Assembly (NCBI RefSeq): GCF_900112365.1
Contig: NZ_FOLQ01000001.1
Span: 682,001-746,000, forward strand
Direction of reading: 5' to 3'
Length of the DNA: 64,000 nucleotides
Origin: Spirosoma endophyticum
GTDB lineage: Bacteria > Bacteroidota > Bacteroidia > Cytophagales > Spirosomataceae
The notes beneath the pieces are model-generated. The model worked only from the letters and a program-made list of their open reading frames with translations. It was not told the DNA's origin and searched no databases. Of the stretch, positions 34,985 through 44,326 are shown piece after piece. The translations under genes were made by a program, and so were the position numbers. Each line of letters starts with the position of its first letter. Position 1 is the stretch's first letter.

Positions 34985-35959
34985 TTGAAAAAGGCAATTA
35001 TCGCAACAGTCGCATTTTTCGGGTTAGGTGCCGCGACCTTACCACTGGCCGACTTTCCACAGGCGGAGTTAACCAATGGCGTTATCCAGACATCATTATA
35101 CTTACCCGATGCATCGAGCGGCTACTACCAGGGCACTCGCTTCGACTGGTCGGGAGCGTTTAAAAATTTGACGTACAAAGGCCATAGTTTCATCGAACCC
35201 TGGTTTGAAAACTACGACCCAAAAATGCATGATGCGATCAGTGGACCCGTAGAAGAATTTACGCCACTGGGTTATACCGATGCCAAGCCGGGCGATACAT
35301 TCGTGAAGATTGGCGTAGGTACGCTCCGTAAACCCGATGATAAAAACTATGCTTTTGCCAAGTATTACGACGTAGTGGATCAGGGAAAATGGACCATAAA
35401 AAAACACAAAGACCACCTCGACTTTACCCACGAGTTAACCAGCTCAACGGGCTATGCATATCGCTACACAAAAACCGTTCGGCTAACCAAGGGCAAGCCC
35501 GAACTGGTGCTGGAACATAGCCTGAAAAACATCGGCAAACTGCCCATCGAGACAAGTACCTACGATCATAACTTCTTCATCATCGACAAACAACCCACCG
35601 GCCCAACCGTAAACATTGAGTTCCCATACGAGATAAAGGCCGAGGGGAAAGGATTCGGCACAACCATTCTGCCACAAGGAAATCGTCTGGTTTATTCACG
35701 GGATTTAGAGAAAAAAGAACAGGTCTACACGGCCAGCCTGACAGGGTATGATGCTACGTCCAAGGGCTACGACATCCGCATCGAAAACCAGAAAACAGGC
35801 GCGGGCGTACACATCACGGGCAATCAGCCGCTGGAAAAAATAGTCTATTGGGCCTGCGCCACTACGTCCTGTCCGGAACCTTATATCCATCTGACAGCGG
35901 CTCCTGGCCAGGAAGTGAAGTGGAAAATAGCGTATGAATTTTACGAAAAAACGAAATAA
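34985..35959 (+). CDS. Secreted galactose-mutarotase-like protein of unknown function
   Basis: 324 residues from TTG 34985, which gives a good signal peptide (KKAIIATVAFFGLGAATLPLA). The longer frame from 34934 would translate the GC-rich hairpin module and is rejected. The mature protein begins with NGVIQTSLYLPDASSGYYQGTRFDWSG (outlined), then GPVEEF, VKIGVGTLRKPDD, YDVVDQGKWTI, LTSSTGYAYRYTKTVRL, KPELVLEHSLKNIGK, HNFFIIDKQPTGP and PEPYIHLTAAPGQEVKW. The strand-rich pattern and the sugar cluster suggest an aldose-1-epimerase-like beta-sandwich that binds or epimerises the pathway sugar in the periplasm, but I cannot assign a catalytic His pair with confidence. Confidence 0.6.
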   Translation: MKKAIIATVAFFGLGAATLPLADFPQAELTNGVIQTSLYLPDASSGYYQGTRFDWSGAFKNLTYKGHSFIEPWFENYDPKMHDAISGPVEEFTPLGYTDAKPGDTFVKIGVGTLRKPDDKNYAFAKYYDVVDQGKWTIKKHKDHLDFTHELTSSTGYAYRYTKTVRLTKGKPELVLEHSLKNIGKLPIETSTYDHNFFIIDKQPTGPTVNIEFPYEIKAEGKGFGTTILPQGNRLVYSRDLEKKEQVYTASLTGYDATSKGYDIRIENQKTGAGVHITGNQPLEKIVYWACATTSCPEPYIHLTAAPGQEVKWKIAYEFYEKTK

Positions 35960-35998
35960 TTACTGCCCTACTTAACCTATACCTAACTCAACTTTCCA

Positions 35999-38236
35999 AT
36001 GAATTTCTTATTAAAATCCTCCATCGGAATTCTGGTTCTGGGAGGCTTCCTGTCCGCAAACTGGGCTGAAAACGTAGCTAATCCACAAGTACCAGCGGAT
36101 GACTGGCCGACGTACGGTGGCAATAATGCCGGTAATCGGTACTCACGGTTGACGCAGATCAATACGCAGAACGTAAGGAATCTGACCCTTGCCTGGACCT
36201 ACGAAACAGGCGACAATGCCACTGCCGGACAGCGCGGTATGGACATTCAATGCCAGCCAATTGTTGTAAAAGGGGTGCTTTACGGCACGTCGCCCCGCAT
36301 GAAACTCTTTGCCGTTGATGCTGCGACAGGTAAACAGCACTGGCAATTTGACCCCTTCGCCAATCCCGAAAAAAGGCCCCGGTTTCATCCGGTCCGTGGG
36401 GTTGTATACTGGGAAGATGGCGAGGACAAACGTATATTATATTCAGTTGGCTCATTTCTCTACGCCATCAATGCTTCGACGGGTAAGCTGATCGAGAGTT
36501 TCGGCAAAAACGGCGAAGTCGATCTGCACGAAGGACTCGGCGACAAAGAAACCATCGGGCACGATCTGGCAAACTTCTCGATACGTGTCACGACACCTGG
36601 TGTTATTTACAAAGATTTACTGATCACGGGCTCAGCCGTAAACGAAGGTGGCGACGCTCCTCCGGGCTACATTCGGGCCTTTAACGTGCGTACCGGCAAG
36701 CTGGCTTGGGTATTCCACACCATTCCGTTGCCGGGTGAATTTGGCTACGAAACCTGGGCAAAAGACTCATACAAAAAATTAGGCGGAGCCAACTGCTGGG
36801 CCGGTATGGTCATCGACGAAAAGCGCGGAATGGTCTACGCAGGCACGGGCTCGCCCTCGGTTGATTTCTACGGCGGTGCCCGGGAAGGGCAAAATCTGTT
36901 TGCCAATTGCGTCATCGCTTTGAACGCCGAAACGGGGAAACGAGTATGGCACTTCCAAACCGTGCACCACGACCTATGGGACCGCGACCTGCCCTGCCCA
37001 CCCAACCTGATTACGGTTAAACACAATGGAAAAATGGTCGATGCGGTAGCGCAGGCGACCAAAGACGGCTACGTATTTGTGTTTGATCGTGATACGGGGA
37101 AGCCATTATTTCCGGTAAACGAAGTACGCGTTCCCACCTCCCCGGCGCTGCCCGGCGAAAAACCCTGGCCCACGCAGCCGGTGCCAACTAAACCTGCGCC
37201 TTTTGTTCGGCAGGAATTAACGGAGGCAGAAATCACGACCCGCACACCTGAAGCCCACGCTTTCGTATTGGATCGGTACAAAAACAGCCGACACGGAAGC
37301 AAATACATGCCCCCCAGCGAAGAAGGCACGTTGTATTATGGCTTTGGTGGTGGTGCCGAATGGGGAGGCAATGCGGCCGATCCGGAAGGCATTTTGTACC
37401 AGAACGCTAACACCATGTTGTGGTGGCTGAAGATGCGGGACAGCCGGATGCAGGAAAAGAACGTAGCAATGACACGTGGTTCGTCGCTCTTTAACACCAA
37501 CTGTTCGGTATGCCACGGCATGAGCGGTAAAGGAAGTGTTGAGGCCAAAGCGAGCGCGTCGGCAGCGCAGGCGTATCCTGACCTGACCGATGTGGGCAAA
37601 CGGCTGGACCGCGAGCAGATCAACACCATTCTGGCAACCGGCCGCGGTCGAATGCCGTCATTCGGACACTTGTCCAAAGAAGATCGTGACGCCATCGTCA
37701 ACTTTTTATTGAAGACGGAAACGAAACCTGCCAGTACGACTGCAGCGCCGGACATTCATAGCTCGGTTGTTACGTCGCCCGTGGCCGAAGGAGCTGACTT
37801 TCCGTACATGCCGCCCTACCTGAACAATGGGAATACGCAGTTCCGGGATCAGGATAATTATCCGGCCATAAAACCGCCCTGGGGGACCCTGAACGCCATT
37901 GACCTGAACACCGGCGAATACCTCTGGCAGGTGCCACTGGGCGAATACCCGGACCTGATCAAACAAGGGCTGCCACCCACGGGCACAGAAAACCATGGTG
38001 GCCCAATTGTAACGGCAGGCGGTCTGGTTTTCATTGCCGCCACCTATGATGAGAAACTTCGTGCCTTTGACAAAAAAACGGGTAAAATCGTGTGGGAATA
38101 TAAGTTGCCCGCCGGTGGATTTGCCACGCCCATTACGTATATGGTCAATGGAAAGCAGTATATCGTAATTGCCGCGGGCGGTACTCGATATGGCTTGAAG
38201 CCAGGTGGTTCTTATGTTGCCTTTGCATTGCCGTAA
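35999..38236 (+). CDS. PQQ-dependent sugar/polyol dehydrogenase with embedded cytochrome c domain
   Basis: 745 residues; signal peptide (LKSSIGILVLGGFLSA), no N-terminal TM bundle, so a soluble or peripheral periplasmic enzyme. Eight-bladed quinoprotein propeller: DDWPTYGGNNAGNRYS, LAWTYETGD, NTGKLAWVFHTIP-like, WDRDLPCPPNLITV, NLITVKHNGKMVDAVAQATKDGYVFVFDRDTGKPLFPV (outlined) and the C-terminal GGLVFIAATYDEKLRAFDKKTGKIVWEYKLP (outlined). A haem-c domain with Cys502-x-x-Cys505-His506 (NCSVCHGMSGKGS) is inserted before the last blades. Resembles membrane glucose/quinate-type PQQ dehydrogenases. Likely oxidises an aldose to the lactone/aldonate that feeds the dehydratases. Confidence 0.9.
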   Translation: MNFLLKSSIGILVLGGFLSANWAENVANPQVPADDWPTYGGNNAGNRYSRLTQINTQNVRNLTLAWTYETGDNATAGQRGMDIQCQPIVVKGVLYGTSPRMKLFAVDAATGKQHWQFDPFANPEKRPRFHPVRGVVYWEDGEDKRILYSVGSFLYAINASTGKLIESFGKNGEVDLHEGLGDKETIGHDLANFSIRVTTPGVIYKDLLITGSAVNEGGDAPPGYIRAFNVRTGKLAWVFHTIPLPGEFGYETWAKDSYKKLGGANCWAGMVIDEKRGMVYAGTGSPSVDFYGGAREGQNLFANCVIALNAETGKRVWHFQTVHHDLWDRDLPCPPNLITVKHNGKMVDAVAQATKDGYVFVFDRDTGKPLFPVNEVRVPTSPALPGEKPWPTQPVPTKPAPFVRQELTEAEITTRTPEAHAFVLDRYKNSRHGSKYMPPSEEGTLYYGFGGGAEWGGNAADPEGILYQNANTMLWWLKMRDSRMQEKNVAMTRGSSLFNTNCSVCHGMSGKGSVEAKASASAAQAYPDLTDVGKRLDREQINTILATGRGRMPSFGHLSKEDRDAIVNFLLKTETKPASTTAAPDIHSSVVTSPVAEGADFPYMPPYLNNGNTQFRDQDNYPAIKPPWGTLNAIDLNTGEYLWQVPLGEYPDLIKQGLPPTGTENHGGPIVTAGGLVFIAATYDEKLRAFDKKTGKIVWEYKLPAGGFATPITYMVNGKQYIVIAAGGTRYGLKPGGSYVAFALP

Positions 38237-38261
38237 GTAGTACTAGAAAACGATAGAAATC

Positions 38262-39269
38262 ATGAAAAACTATCTGTTAGGTTGCGACTGGGGTACGTCC
38301 TCTTTTCGGCTACGACTTATAAACAGTACTGATATCCAACTTATTGGAGAAATTACCTCGCAGGAAGGGATTGCCAATACGTTCACCTCCTGGAAGGCCA
38401 ATGGCGAACCGAAAGGAATTTCCAGAGAGCAGTTTTTTCGGGTACAGCTACAGCGGCAAATTAATCTGCTGGCGAAGCAATTAACCATCAATCTGGATGA
38501 TATTCCAGTTGTCATTTCCGGGATGGCCTCCTCCTCCATTGGTATGGACGAAGTGCCGTATGCTACGTTGCCATTCCCGGTTGATGGCAGCCTGGCCAGC
38601 ATCAAGCGTCTGGAGACGCAGGTTGATTTTGCGCACGACATTATACTCATATCAGGTGTCAGAACGGAGCACGACGTTATGCGCGGAGAGGAGACTCAAT
38701 TAATTGGCTTACTCGCCTTACTGGACACCCTGCATGTTGATAGCGAAGAGTCGATTTTGATATTTCCGGGTACGCATTCGAAACATATATACATCCAGAA
38801 TCAGCAGGTAGTCGACTTTCAAACGTTTATGACGGGCGAAGTATTTAACCTCATGTCGCACTATAGCATTTTAAAAGATTCTGTAGAATCCAACGGGTTG
38901 ACTGTTTTCGAAGAACGTGAATTAGATGCTTTTAAAAGTGGTATCAATCAATCGCATGATTCCTCAATTCTCAATAGCTTATTCAGGGTCAGGACGAATC
39001 AATTATTCAATCAATTAACCAAGCGACAGAATGCGCTTTATTTGAGTGGTTTGTTGATTGGCAATGAGCTTAAATCACTCATAAATCAGCCGACCTGGCA
39101 ATTGATTTTGTGTAGTGGAAATAATCTATACGAACTGTACAAATTGGCGATGGAAGAACTTCATTTATCGGAACGGACAATTACTATTTCGGCCGATTTA
39201 ATTGATAAGGCAACGATCGCTGGACAAGTAAAAATAGCGCAGAACCAGCTATTACCATTAAGCAAATAA
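38262..39269 (+). CDS. dgoK: 2-dehydro-3-deoxygalactonokinase (DgoK)
   Basis: 335 residues, cytoplasmic, of the DgoK family: N-terminal phosphate loop GCDWGTSSFRLRLI, GMASSSIGMDEVPY, VRTEHDVMRGEETQLIGLL, ILIFPGTHSKHI and QTFMTGEVFNLMSHYSIL. It phosphorylates 2-keto-3-deoxy-D-galactonate with ATP to the 6-phosphate. The aldolase gene follows after 5 bp. The substrate follows from gene order dgoK-dgoA and the DgoD upstream. Confidence 0.9.
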   Translation: MKNYLLGCDWGTSSFRLRLINSTDIQLIGEITSQEGIANTFTSWKANGEPKGISREQFFRVQLQRQINLLAKQLTINLDDIPVVISGMASSSIGMDEVPYATLPFPVDGSLASIKRLETQVDFAHDIILISGVRTEHDVMRGEETQLIGLLALLDTLHVDSEESILIFPGTHSKHIYIQNQQVVDFQTFMTGEVFNLMSHYSILKDSVESNGLTVFEERELDAFKSGINQSHDSSILNSLFRVRTNQLFNQLTKRQNALYLSGLLIGNELKSLINQPTWQLILCSGNNLYELYKLAMEELHLSERTITISADLIDKATIAGQVKIAQNQLLPLSK

Positions 39270-39274
39270 ACAGT

Positions 39275-39919
39275 ATGGCACAAAACGCATTTTCCTGGGA
39301 GTTGTTTTCAAAAGCGCCAATTGTCGGTATTATCAGGGGTTTATCGGCTGATGTAGTTAGCCAGATTCTTCCCATCTATCGGGAAGCCGGTCTGACGACC
39401 ATCGAGATAACCATGAATACACCGGGCGCAGAAGCAATGATTCAACAGGCACTTGAAACGAACAGTGAAGGATTGAATATTGGGGCTGGCACGGTTTGTA
39501 CAAAAGAGGATCTCGACCGGGCACTGGACGCTGGTGCACAGTTTATTGTCACGCCCATTATCAATAAAAAAGTTATTAAAGCCTGCGTGAAACGTAACGT
39601 GCCCATTTTTCCCGGTGCCTTTACACCCACCGAGATTTATAATGCCTGGTCATTAGGTGCTTCGATGGTGAAAGTTTACCCCGCTACGTCCCTGGGGCCC
39701 GACTATATTAAAGACCTGAAAGCGCCTATGAATCAGCTGAAAGTCATTCCAACGGGTGGCATTAGTCTCGATAATATGGCCGCTTATTTTAAAGCCGGTG
39801 CGAATGGTGTGGGCGTTGGTAGTCATCTGTTCGACAAGACGCTCATTCAACAAAAAAACTGGTCAGGCCTGAAAGACCATTTTCAGGAATACGTACAAAG
39901 AATGATGAATTATAAATGA
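39275..39919 (+). CDS. dgoA: 2-dehydro-3-deoxy-6-phosphogalactonate/KDPG-type aldolase (DgoA/Eda)
   Basis: 214 residues of the class I KDPG/KDPGal aldolase fold: PIVGIIRGLSADVV, TTIEITMNTPGA (catalytic Glu), IGAGTVCTKEDLDRAL, FIVTPIINKKV, FPGAFTPTEIYNAW, Schiff-base Lys in VKVYPATSLGP, and PTGGISLDNM. Cleaves the 6-phosphate made by DgoK to pyruvate and glyceraldehyde 3-phosphate. Paired with DgoK, so the galactonate branch is preferred over the Entner-Doudoroff one. Confidence 0.9.
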   Translation: MAQNAFSWELFSKAPIVGIIRGLSADVVSQILPIYREAGLTTIEITMNTPGAEAMIQQALETNSEGLNIGAGTVCTKEDLDRALDAGAQFIVTPIINKKVIKACVKRNVPIFPGAFTPTEIYNAWSLGASMVKVYPATSLGPDYIKDLKAPMNQLKVIPTGGISLDNMAAYFKAGANGVGVGSHLFDKTLIQQKNWSGLKDHFQEYVQRMMNYK

Positions 39920-39966
39920 TGAATAGTTTTCCTTTCGGCGCATTTATAATTCATCATTTATAATTC
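39907..39966. repeat. AT-rich inverted repeat overlapping the dgoA stop
   Basis: Perfect 18-bp arms (GAATTATAAATGATGAAT at 39907-39924 and its complement at 39949-39966) with a 24-nt loop. The left arm encodes the last residues of DgoA (MMNYK), and the right arm ends 7 bp before the MFS start, so folding could affect translation of the transporter. Confidence 0.75.
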
Positions 39967-39972
39967 TCTATC

Positions 39973-41310
39973 ATGCTCAATTTCAAACTAAAAAATTACC
40001 GCTGGCTCATTGTTTTTCTATTATTTGCCGCAACGACAATCAATTACCTTGACCGGCAAATAATAGGTTTATTAAAGCCAATTCTGGAAAAAGAATTTAA
40101 CTGGAGTGAAACCGATTTTGCGCACATCGTCATGGCGTTTACGGCAGCGTATGCCGTTGGTCTTTTAGGGTTTGGCTGGATCATTGACAAAATAGGCACG
40201 AAAGCGGGCTATTCCATTACCATAATTATCTGGAGCATTGCGGGTATGCTTCATGCCGTTGCCCGAAGCGTTACGGGCTTTAGCCTGGCACGTATTGGAT
40301 TAGGCATTGGTGAAGCCGGAAATTACCCCGCTGCGGTGAAAACGGTGGCCGAATGGTTTCCTAAAAAAGAGCGTGGGCTGGCAACGGGTTTATTTAATGC
40401 AGGCACCAGTATTGGGGTAGTTGTAGCCGTAATTATTGTGCCCTGGATTTTAAATCATTTCGGTTGGCACGAAGTTTTCTGGATCACGGGAGCATTAGGT
40501 TTTGTGTGGCTAATTTTCTGGCTGATCTTTTACGAAATTCCGACCAAACAGACGCGTTTAACTGCCGAAGAGCAACACTACATTATCAGTGGCCAGGAGG
40601 AAACAAGTGGTGAAGCAGACGACAGACATTCGGTCAACTGGTTTAAATTATTTACCTATCCGCAAACCTGGGCGTACATTACGGGCAAAGGGTTAATTGA
40701 CCCGATTTACTGGTTTTTTCTATTTTGGCTTCCCTCCTATTTTGCCACTACGTTTAACCTGGACTTAAAGAAACCAAGTTTCGAATTAATGCTAATTTAT
40801 ACGGCTACCACAATTGGTAGTATCGGCGGTGGGTATTTATCATCCTGGCTGATCAAGAACGGATGGCCGACGATTAAAGCCCGCAAAACGGTTTTGCTGG
40901 TATTTGCTACGTTAGAACTCTCGGTTATTCTGACTCAATTTGCCACCGACCGCTGGGTGGCTGTCGGGCTTATCAGTCTGGCCGTTGCCCTGCACCAGGC
41001 CTGGGCGACGAACGTCTTTACGCTGGCATCCGATATGTTCCCGAAGCAGGCCGTCAGTTCGGTCGTGGGCATTGGCGGCACGGCGGGTGCGGTAGGTGGT
41101 ATTCTTTTTCCGATACTGGTCGGTAGTTTGCTCGATACGTATAAGGCTGCGGGGAATCTGGCGGGTGGCTACAATATATTATTTACCATTTGCGGATTTA
41201 CCTATCTGGTGGCCTGGCTCATCATCCACCTGCTCACCCGGAACGCCAAACCGATCGATACAAATGAACTGACCGAAGTTAACGTAACACAGGCACCCGC
41301 GCAGGTCTAA
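39973..41310 (+). CDS. MFS sugar-acid importer (ACS family: ExuT/DgoT/GudP-like)
   Basis: 445 residues, 12 TM segments. Family marks of the anion:cation symporter group: TINYLDRQIIGLLKPIL in TM1, DKIGTKAGYSITIIIWSIA, RIGLGIGEAGNYPAAVKTVAEWFPKKERGLATGLFNAG (outlined) and AVGGILFPILVGSLLD. Relatives carry hexuronates, galactonate or glucarate with protons across the inner membrane. In this cluster it should bring in galactonate or, if the dehydratases truly act outside, 2-keto-3-deoxy-galactonate. Confidence 0.9.
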   Translation: MLNFKLKNYRWLIVFLLFAATTINYLDRQIIGLLKPILEKEFNWSETDFAHIVMAFTAAYAVGLLGFGWIIDKIGTKAGYSITIIIWSIAGMLHAVARSVTGFSLARIGLGIGEAGNYPAAVKTVAEWFPKKERGLATGLFNAGTSIGVVVAVIIVPWILNHFGWHEVFWITGALGFVWLIFWLIFYEIPTKQTRLTAEEQHYIISGQEETSGEADDRHSVNWFKLFTYPQTWAYITGKGLIDPIYWFFLFWLPSYFATTFNLDLKKPSFELMLIYTATTIGSIGGGYLSSWLIKNGWPTIKARKTVLLVFATLELSVILTQFATDRWVAVGLISLAVALHQAWATNVFTLASDMFPKQAVSSVVGIGGTAGAVGGILFPILVGSLLDTYKAAGNLAGGYNILFTICGFTYLVAWLIIHLLTRNAKPIDTNELTEVNVTQAPAQV

Positions 41311-41344
41311 AAACTACCAACTATTGGCGCTGTTTAAATTCCCA

Positions 41345-41378
41345 AAATGATCAGCCGATAACTATCGGCTGATCATTT
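41345..41378. terminator. Bidirectional terminator between MFS and Kef genes
   Basis: Perfect 16-bp arms (AAATGATCAGCCGATA) with a two-base loop and T-rich flanks on both strands. It contains the stop codon of the antiporter gene. Confidence 0.85.
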
Positions 41379-43242
41379 CTTTTCGTAGCGACTCATTATC
41401 CCAGCCCTCATCGACTTCCCGAAGCCAGCGGTCGGTTTCGTCGGAACGTATCAGTTCTTCCAGTTCTTTGATTCGGCGTCGGGTTGTATCAAAGTACTGA
41501 CTGCGATCTCCCCGGACACCGGCCTGTTCCTGCAAGGCGTCTTCGTCGTGCCGCCGGAACAACCGGGCCGAACGCTCCGCATAATACGCCCGGCCACCCA
41601 ATAAACGCATGACATCAACTCCCGTTCGCAGGGACGTATCCAGGGTTTCGCGATAAATATGCTCAACACCCGCCCCCAGAAAATCGTAGGCATCCCCACG
41701 ATCGTGTGCCCGTACGAAAATAGTTAGATTCGGGAAATGCTTCTTAACGGTCTTCACCAGCTCAAGCGATTTGTGGGCTGACTCCAAAGCGATTACGATG
41801 ATTTTGGCTTCATGCGCGCCCGCCGAATGAAGCAGATCATACCGCGATGCATCCCCATAATACACCTTCAACCCGATTTTTCGCAGGATTTCCACGCGGT
41901 CAGCATCAAAATCCAGTACGGTTGTGCCGACGCCATTGGCGCGCAGAAAACGACCAACGACATTATTGAAATTATCAAATCCGGCAATAATAACCGGGTT
42001 CTTTTCTTCGATTTGATCAGCCTCTTTTTCGGGTTGTAGGCTTCGGGTGAGCCGGGGCAACAGCACCTTTTCGGTAAGCAGGAAAAGAATGGGCGTTAAG
42101 GCCATACTGATGGCGACCACCGCGGTCAGCACACCGGCAGTATAATCATTCAGGATGCCGTTTTGCTGCGTAAATGAAAGCAATACGAACGCAAACTCAC
42201 CGACCTGTGAAAGACCTAATGCGAATATCAGGTTCTGATCTTTAGCGAGTTTGAAGCGGTTACCCAACACGCCCAGCACAATCGCCTTTATCGTCATCAA
42301 GCCCAAAACGAGCCCAACGATTAACAACGGATTATCGAGAATCAATGAAAAATCGACGGACGCGCCCACCGAAATGAAGAATAAGCCTAACAGCAATCCC
42401 CGAAATGGGCTGATATCGCTTTCCAGCTCGTGTTTATACTCGCTATTGGCCAATACAACGCCCGACACAAAAGCACCCAACGCCGGACTGAGTCCTACCG
42501 ATTCCATTAACCAGGCAACTCCGCCAACCAGGAGAAAAGCGGAGGCAATGAATACTTCCCGCAAACCCGTACGGGCAATGGTGCGAAAAACCGGCCGCAT
42601 GACGAACCGTCCCAGCAAAACGACTATTAGTACGGCACCAACGACCGCCAATGGCTGCACCCAGCTCGGCAAGCCACTTAACATTGACTCCGATTCAGCG
42701 CCCTCGCCAGCATGCTCTACAGGAAATGTAGCCAGCAGGGGCAGGATGGCCAGAATGGGAATAACGGCGATATCCTGAAATAATAAAACCGAGAACGTCG
42801 ATTGGCCGGCAGGCGTTTGTATCAACCCTTTTTCGGTCATGGTTTGCAAGACAATCGCCGTTGACGACATAGCCATCACCATACCAATTGCCAGCGCTTC
42901 CTGCCACGGCAGTCCAACCAGAATCGCTCCGCCCCCAACAACCAGGGAGGTGAGTAACACCTGTAAACCGCCCAGCCCAACGACCGGCACCCGAAGTTTC
43001 CAGAGCAGTTCCGGTTCCAGCTCCAGACCCACCAGGAACAGCATAATCACTACGCCAAATTCAGCGACGTGCATGACCCCTTTTCCTTCTTCACCGATCA
43101 GCCCCAACACGGCAGGCCCGATCACCATACCTGCTATCAGGTAACCTAATACCGACCCTAGGCCTAAACGTTTGGCAATAGGCACGAATACGACTCCGGC
43201 GGCCAGATAGATAATCGCCTGTTCTAATACTAAATGGCTCAT
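41362..43242 (-). CDS. CPA2 monovalent cation:proton antiporter, KefB/KefC-like
   Basis: 626 residues: about 12 TM segments (residues 1-380) then a cytoplasmic RCK/TrkA-N domain (about 405-525) and a charged tail. LGYLIAGMVIGP, FLVGLELEPELLW and AMSSTAIVLQTM are CPA2 marks. In the RCK domain the nucleotide loop reads AGFDNFNNVVGRF, whereas KefC has GFGRFGQ, so two loop glycines are missing; YGDASRYDLLHSAGAHEAKIIVIAL is otherwise Kef-like. Probably exports K+ in exchange for H+ in electrophile or pH stress. ATGA overlap with the upstream flavoprotein gene. Confidence 0.92.
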   Translation of the reverse strand: MSHLVLEQAIIYLAAGVVFVPIAKRLGLGSVLGYLIAGMVIGPAVLGLIGEEGKGVMHVAEFGVVIMLFLVGLELEPELLWKLRVPVVGLGGLQVLLTSLVVGGGAILVGLPWQEALAIGMVMAMSSTAIVLQTMTEKGLIQTPAGQSTFSVLLFQDIAVIPILAILPLLATFPVEHAGEGAESESMLSGLPSWVQPLAVVGAVLIVVLLGRFVMRPVFRTIARTGLREVFIASAFLLVGGVAWLMESVGLSPALGAFVSGVVLANSEYKHELESDISPFRGLLLGLFFISVGASVDFSLILDNPLLIVGLVLGLMTIKAIVLGVLGNRFKLAKDQNLIFALGLSQVGEFAFVLLSFTQQNGILNDYTAGVLTAVVAISMALTPILFLLTEKVLLPRLTRSLQPEKEADQIEEKNPVIIAGFDNFNNVVGRFLRANGVGTTVLDFDADRVEILRKIGLKVYYGDASRYDLLHSAGAHEAKIIVIALESAHKSLELVKTVKKHFPNLTIFVRAHDRGDAYDFLGAGVEHIYRETLDTSLRTGVDVMRLLGGRAYYAERSARLFRRHDEDALQEQAGVRGDRSQYFDTTRRRIKELEELIRSDETDRWLREVDEGWDNESLRKEMISR

Positions 43243-43841
43243 AATGAATAAGGTTGGGTTATTAAGTCGTTTGCATAGACCGATTGTTGCGCAAGGGTTA
43301 TGTCAATATCATCGGCTGTCAGGCGTTGTACCAGCGTACGATATTGCAGCGCAGCAGCCAGCACTTCTTCATCCGTCATGCGGTGGGTTCCATGTACGGC
43401 AAAGGGAGGTAAATAGATCATTTTGCAGAGCGTGGCCGTTCGCTCAAAAGGTGTTAGAAACTGACGTACTGTGAACTGATGAAAGCCGGTTTCGGTATAG
43501 GCTTCCTGGGGTCCTCCAGATGTAAAAACATTCATCATCTTTTTGCCAACCAGGGCATTACCCTCCTTGCCGTACGCCCACCCATGTTCCAGCGTCAGGT
43601 CTTCCCACTGTTTGATAATGGCCGGAGCGCTGTACCAGTACATGGGGTGATGTAACAAAATATACTCATGCCGAAGGAGTAAATCCTGCTCGCGGTCGAT
43701 GTCAATATCGAAATCTGGATATTGTTCGTAGAGGTCATTTACCGTCACCGAAGGCAAATCACGCACAGCGTCAATAAGCACTCGATTGGTTCTTGACTTT
43801 TCCAGAGCGGGATGGGCAAAATGAATCAGAACGTTGGACAT
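43239..43841 (-). CDS. KefF/KefG-like NAD(P)H:quinone oxidoreductase, antiporter partner
   Basis: 200 residues from ATG 43841 (the frame stays open to 43865, but MSNVLIHFAHPALEKSRTN is the usual family start). Flavodoxin-like fold: VLIHFAHPALEKSR, LLRHEYILLHHPMYWYSAPAIIKQWEDL (outlined), GKKMMNVFTSGGP, PPFAVHGTH. In enterobacteria the KefF/KefG proteins are needed for full activity of KefC/KefB; the overlapping gene order kefG-like then kef-like says the same here. Confidence 0.88.
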   Translation of the reverse strand: MSNVLIHFAHPALEKSRTNRVLIDAVRDLPSVTVNDLYEQYPDFDIDIDREQDLLLRHEYILLHHPMYWYSAPAIIKQWEDLTLEHGWAYGKEGNALVGKKMMNVFTSGGPQEAYTETGFHQFTVRQFLTPFERTATLCKMIYLPPFAVHGTHRMTDEEVLAAALQYRTLVQRLTADDIDITLAQQSVYANDLITQPYSL

Positions 43842-44326
43842 AAGAACTGGTAGGACAAAATGCACGAAATGATCAGGCAGCCCAATTCATGATTTTGTGG
43901 CGTTGAGTTTTACTTATTTTATCGGGCGAAACTATAATAATACTAAATCTATTGCCAATAACACAGGCCGAAAGGCACAATTTTACTTTTTTAGTACTTT
44001 GTTAAGAATGATACGTGTACAGATCGTATCGGATAATCAACGGGCAGGTTAACTAAAGCATACCTCTTCCGGTTATCTTTTTGCTACCGTTCGGTCAATA
44101 GTTGACAGATTGTAACATTTCGTAACTTATATTACTTTCAGAAGTTGTATCCTATTTTTTAATTATCACTTACCACCAGGTCATTCACGAGTGTGACCTC
44201 TTCACCCCAATTATGTCAACATAAAAATTGCCGGAACTAAGCTTATCAGCCAGAAAGGCATCGTAACCTGAAACGCCACAGTTAAGCACTGATGCACGTA
44301 TATATGTTTATACTCTGAACTCCGTT
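43842..44326. other. Gap, divergent promoter region
   Basis: 485 bp between divergent genes, AT-rich, no gene seen. A short inverted repeat GATACG-N9-CGTATC (44010-44030) is a possible regulator site for either side; nothing else stands out. Confidence 0.4.
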
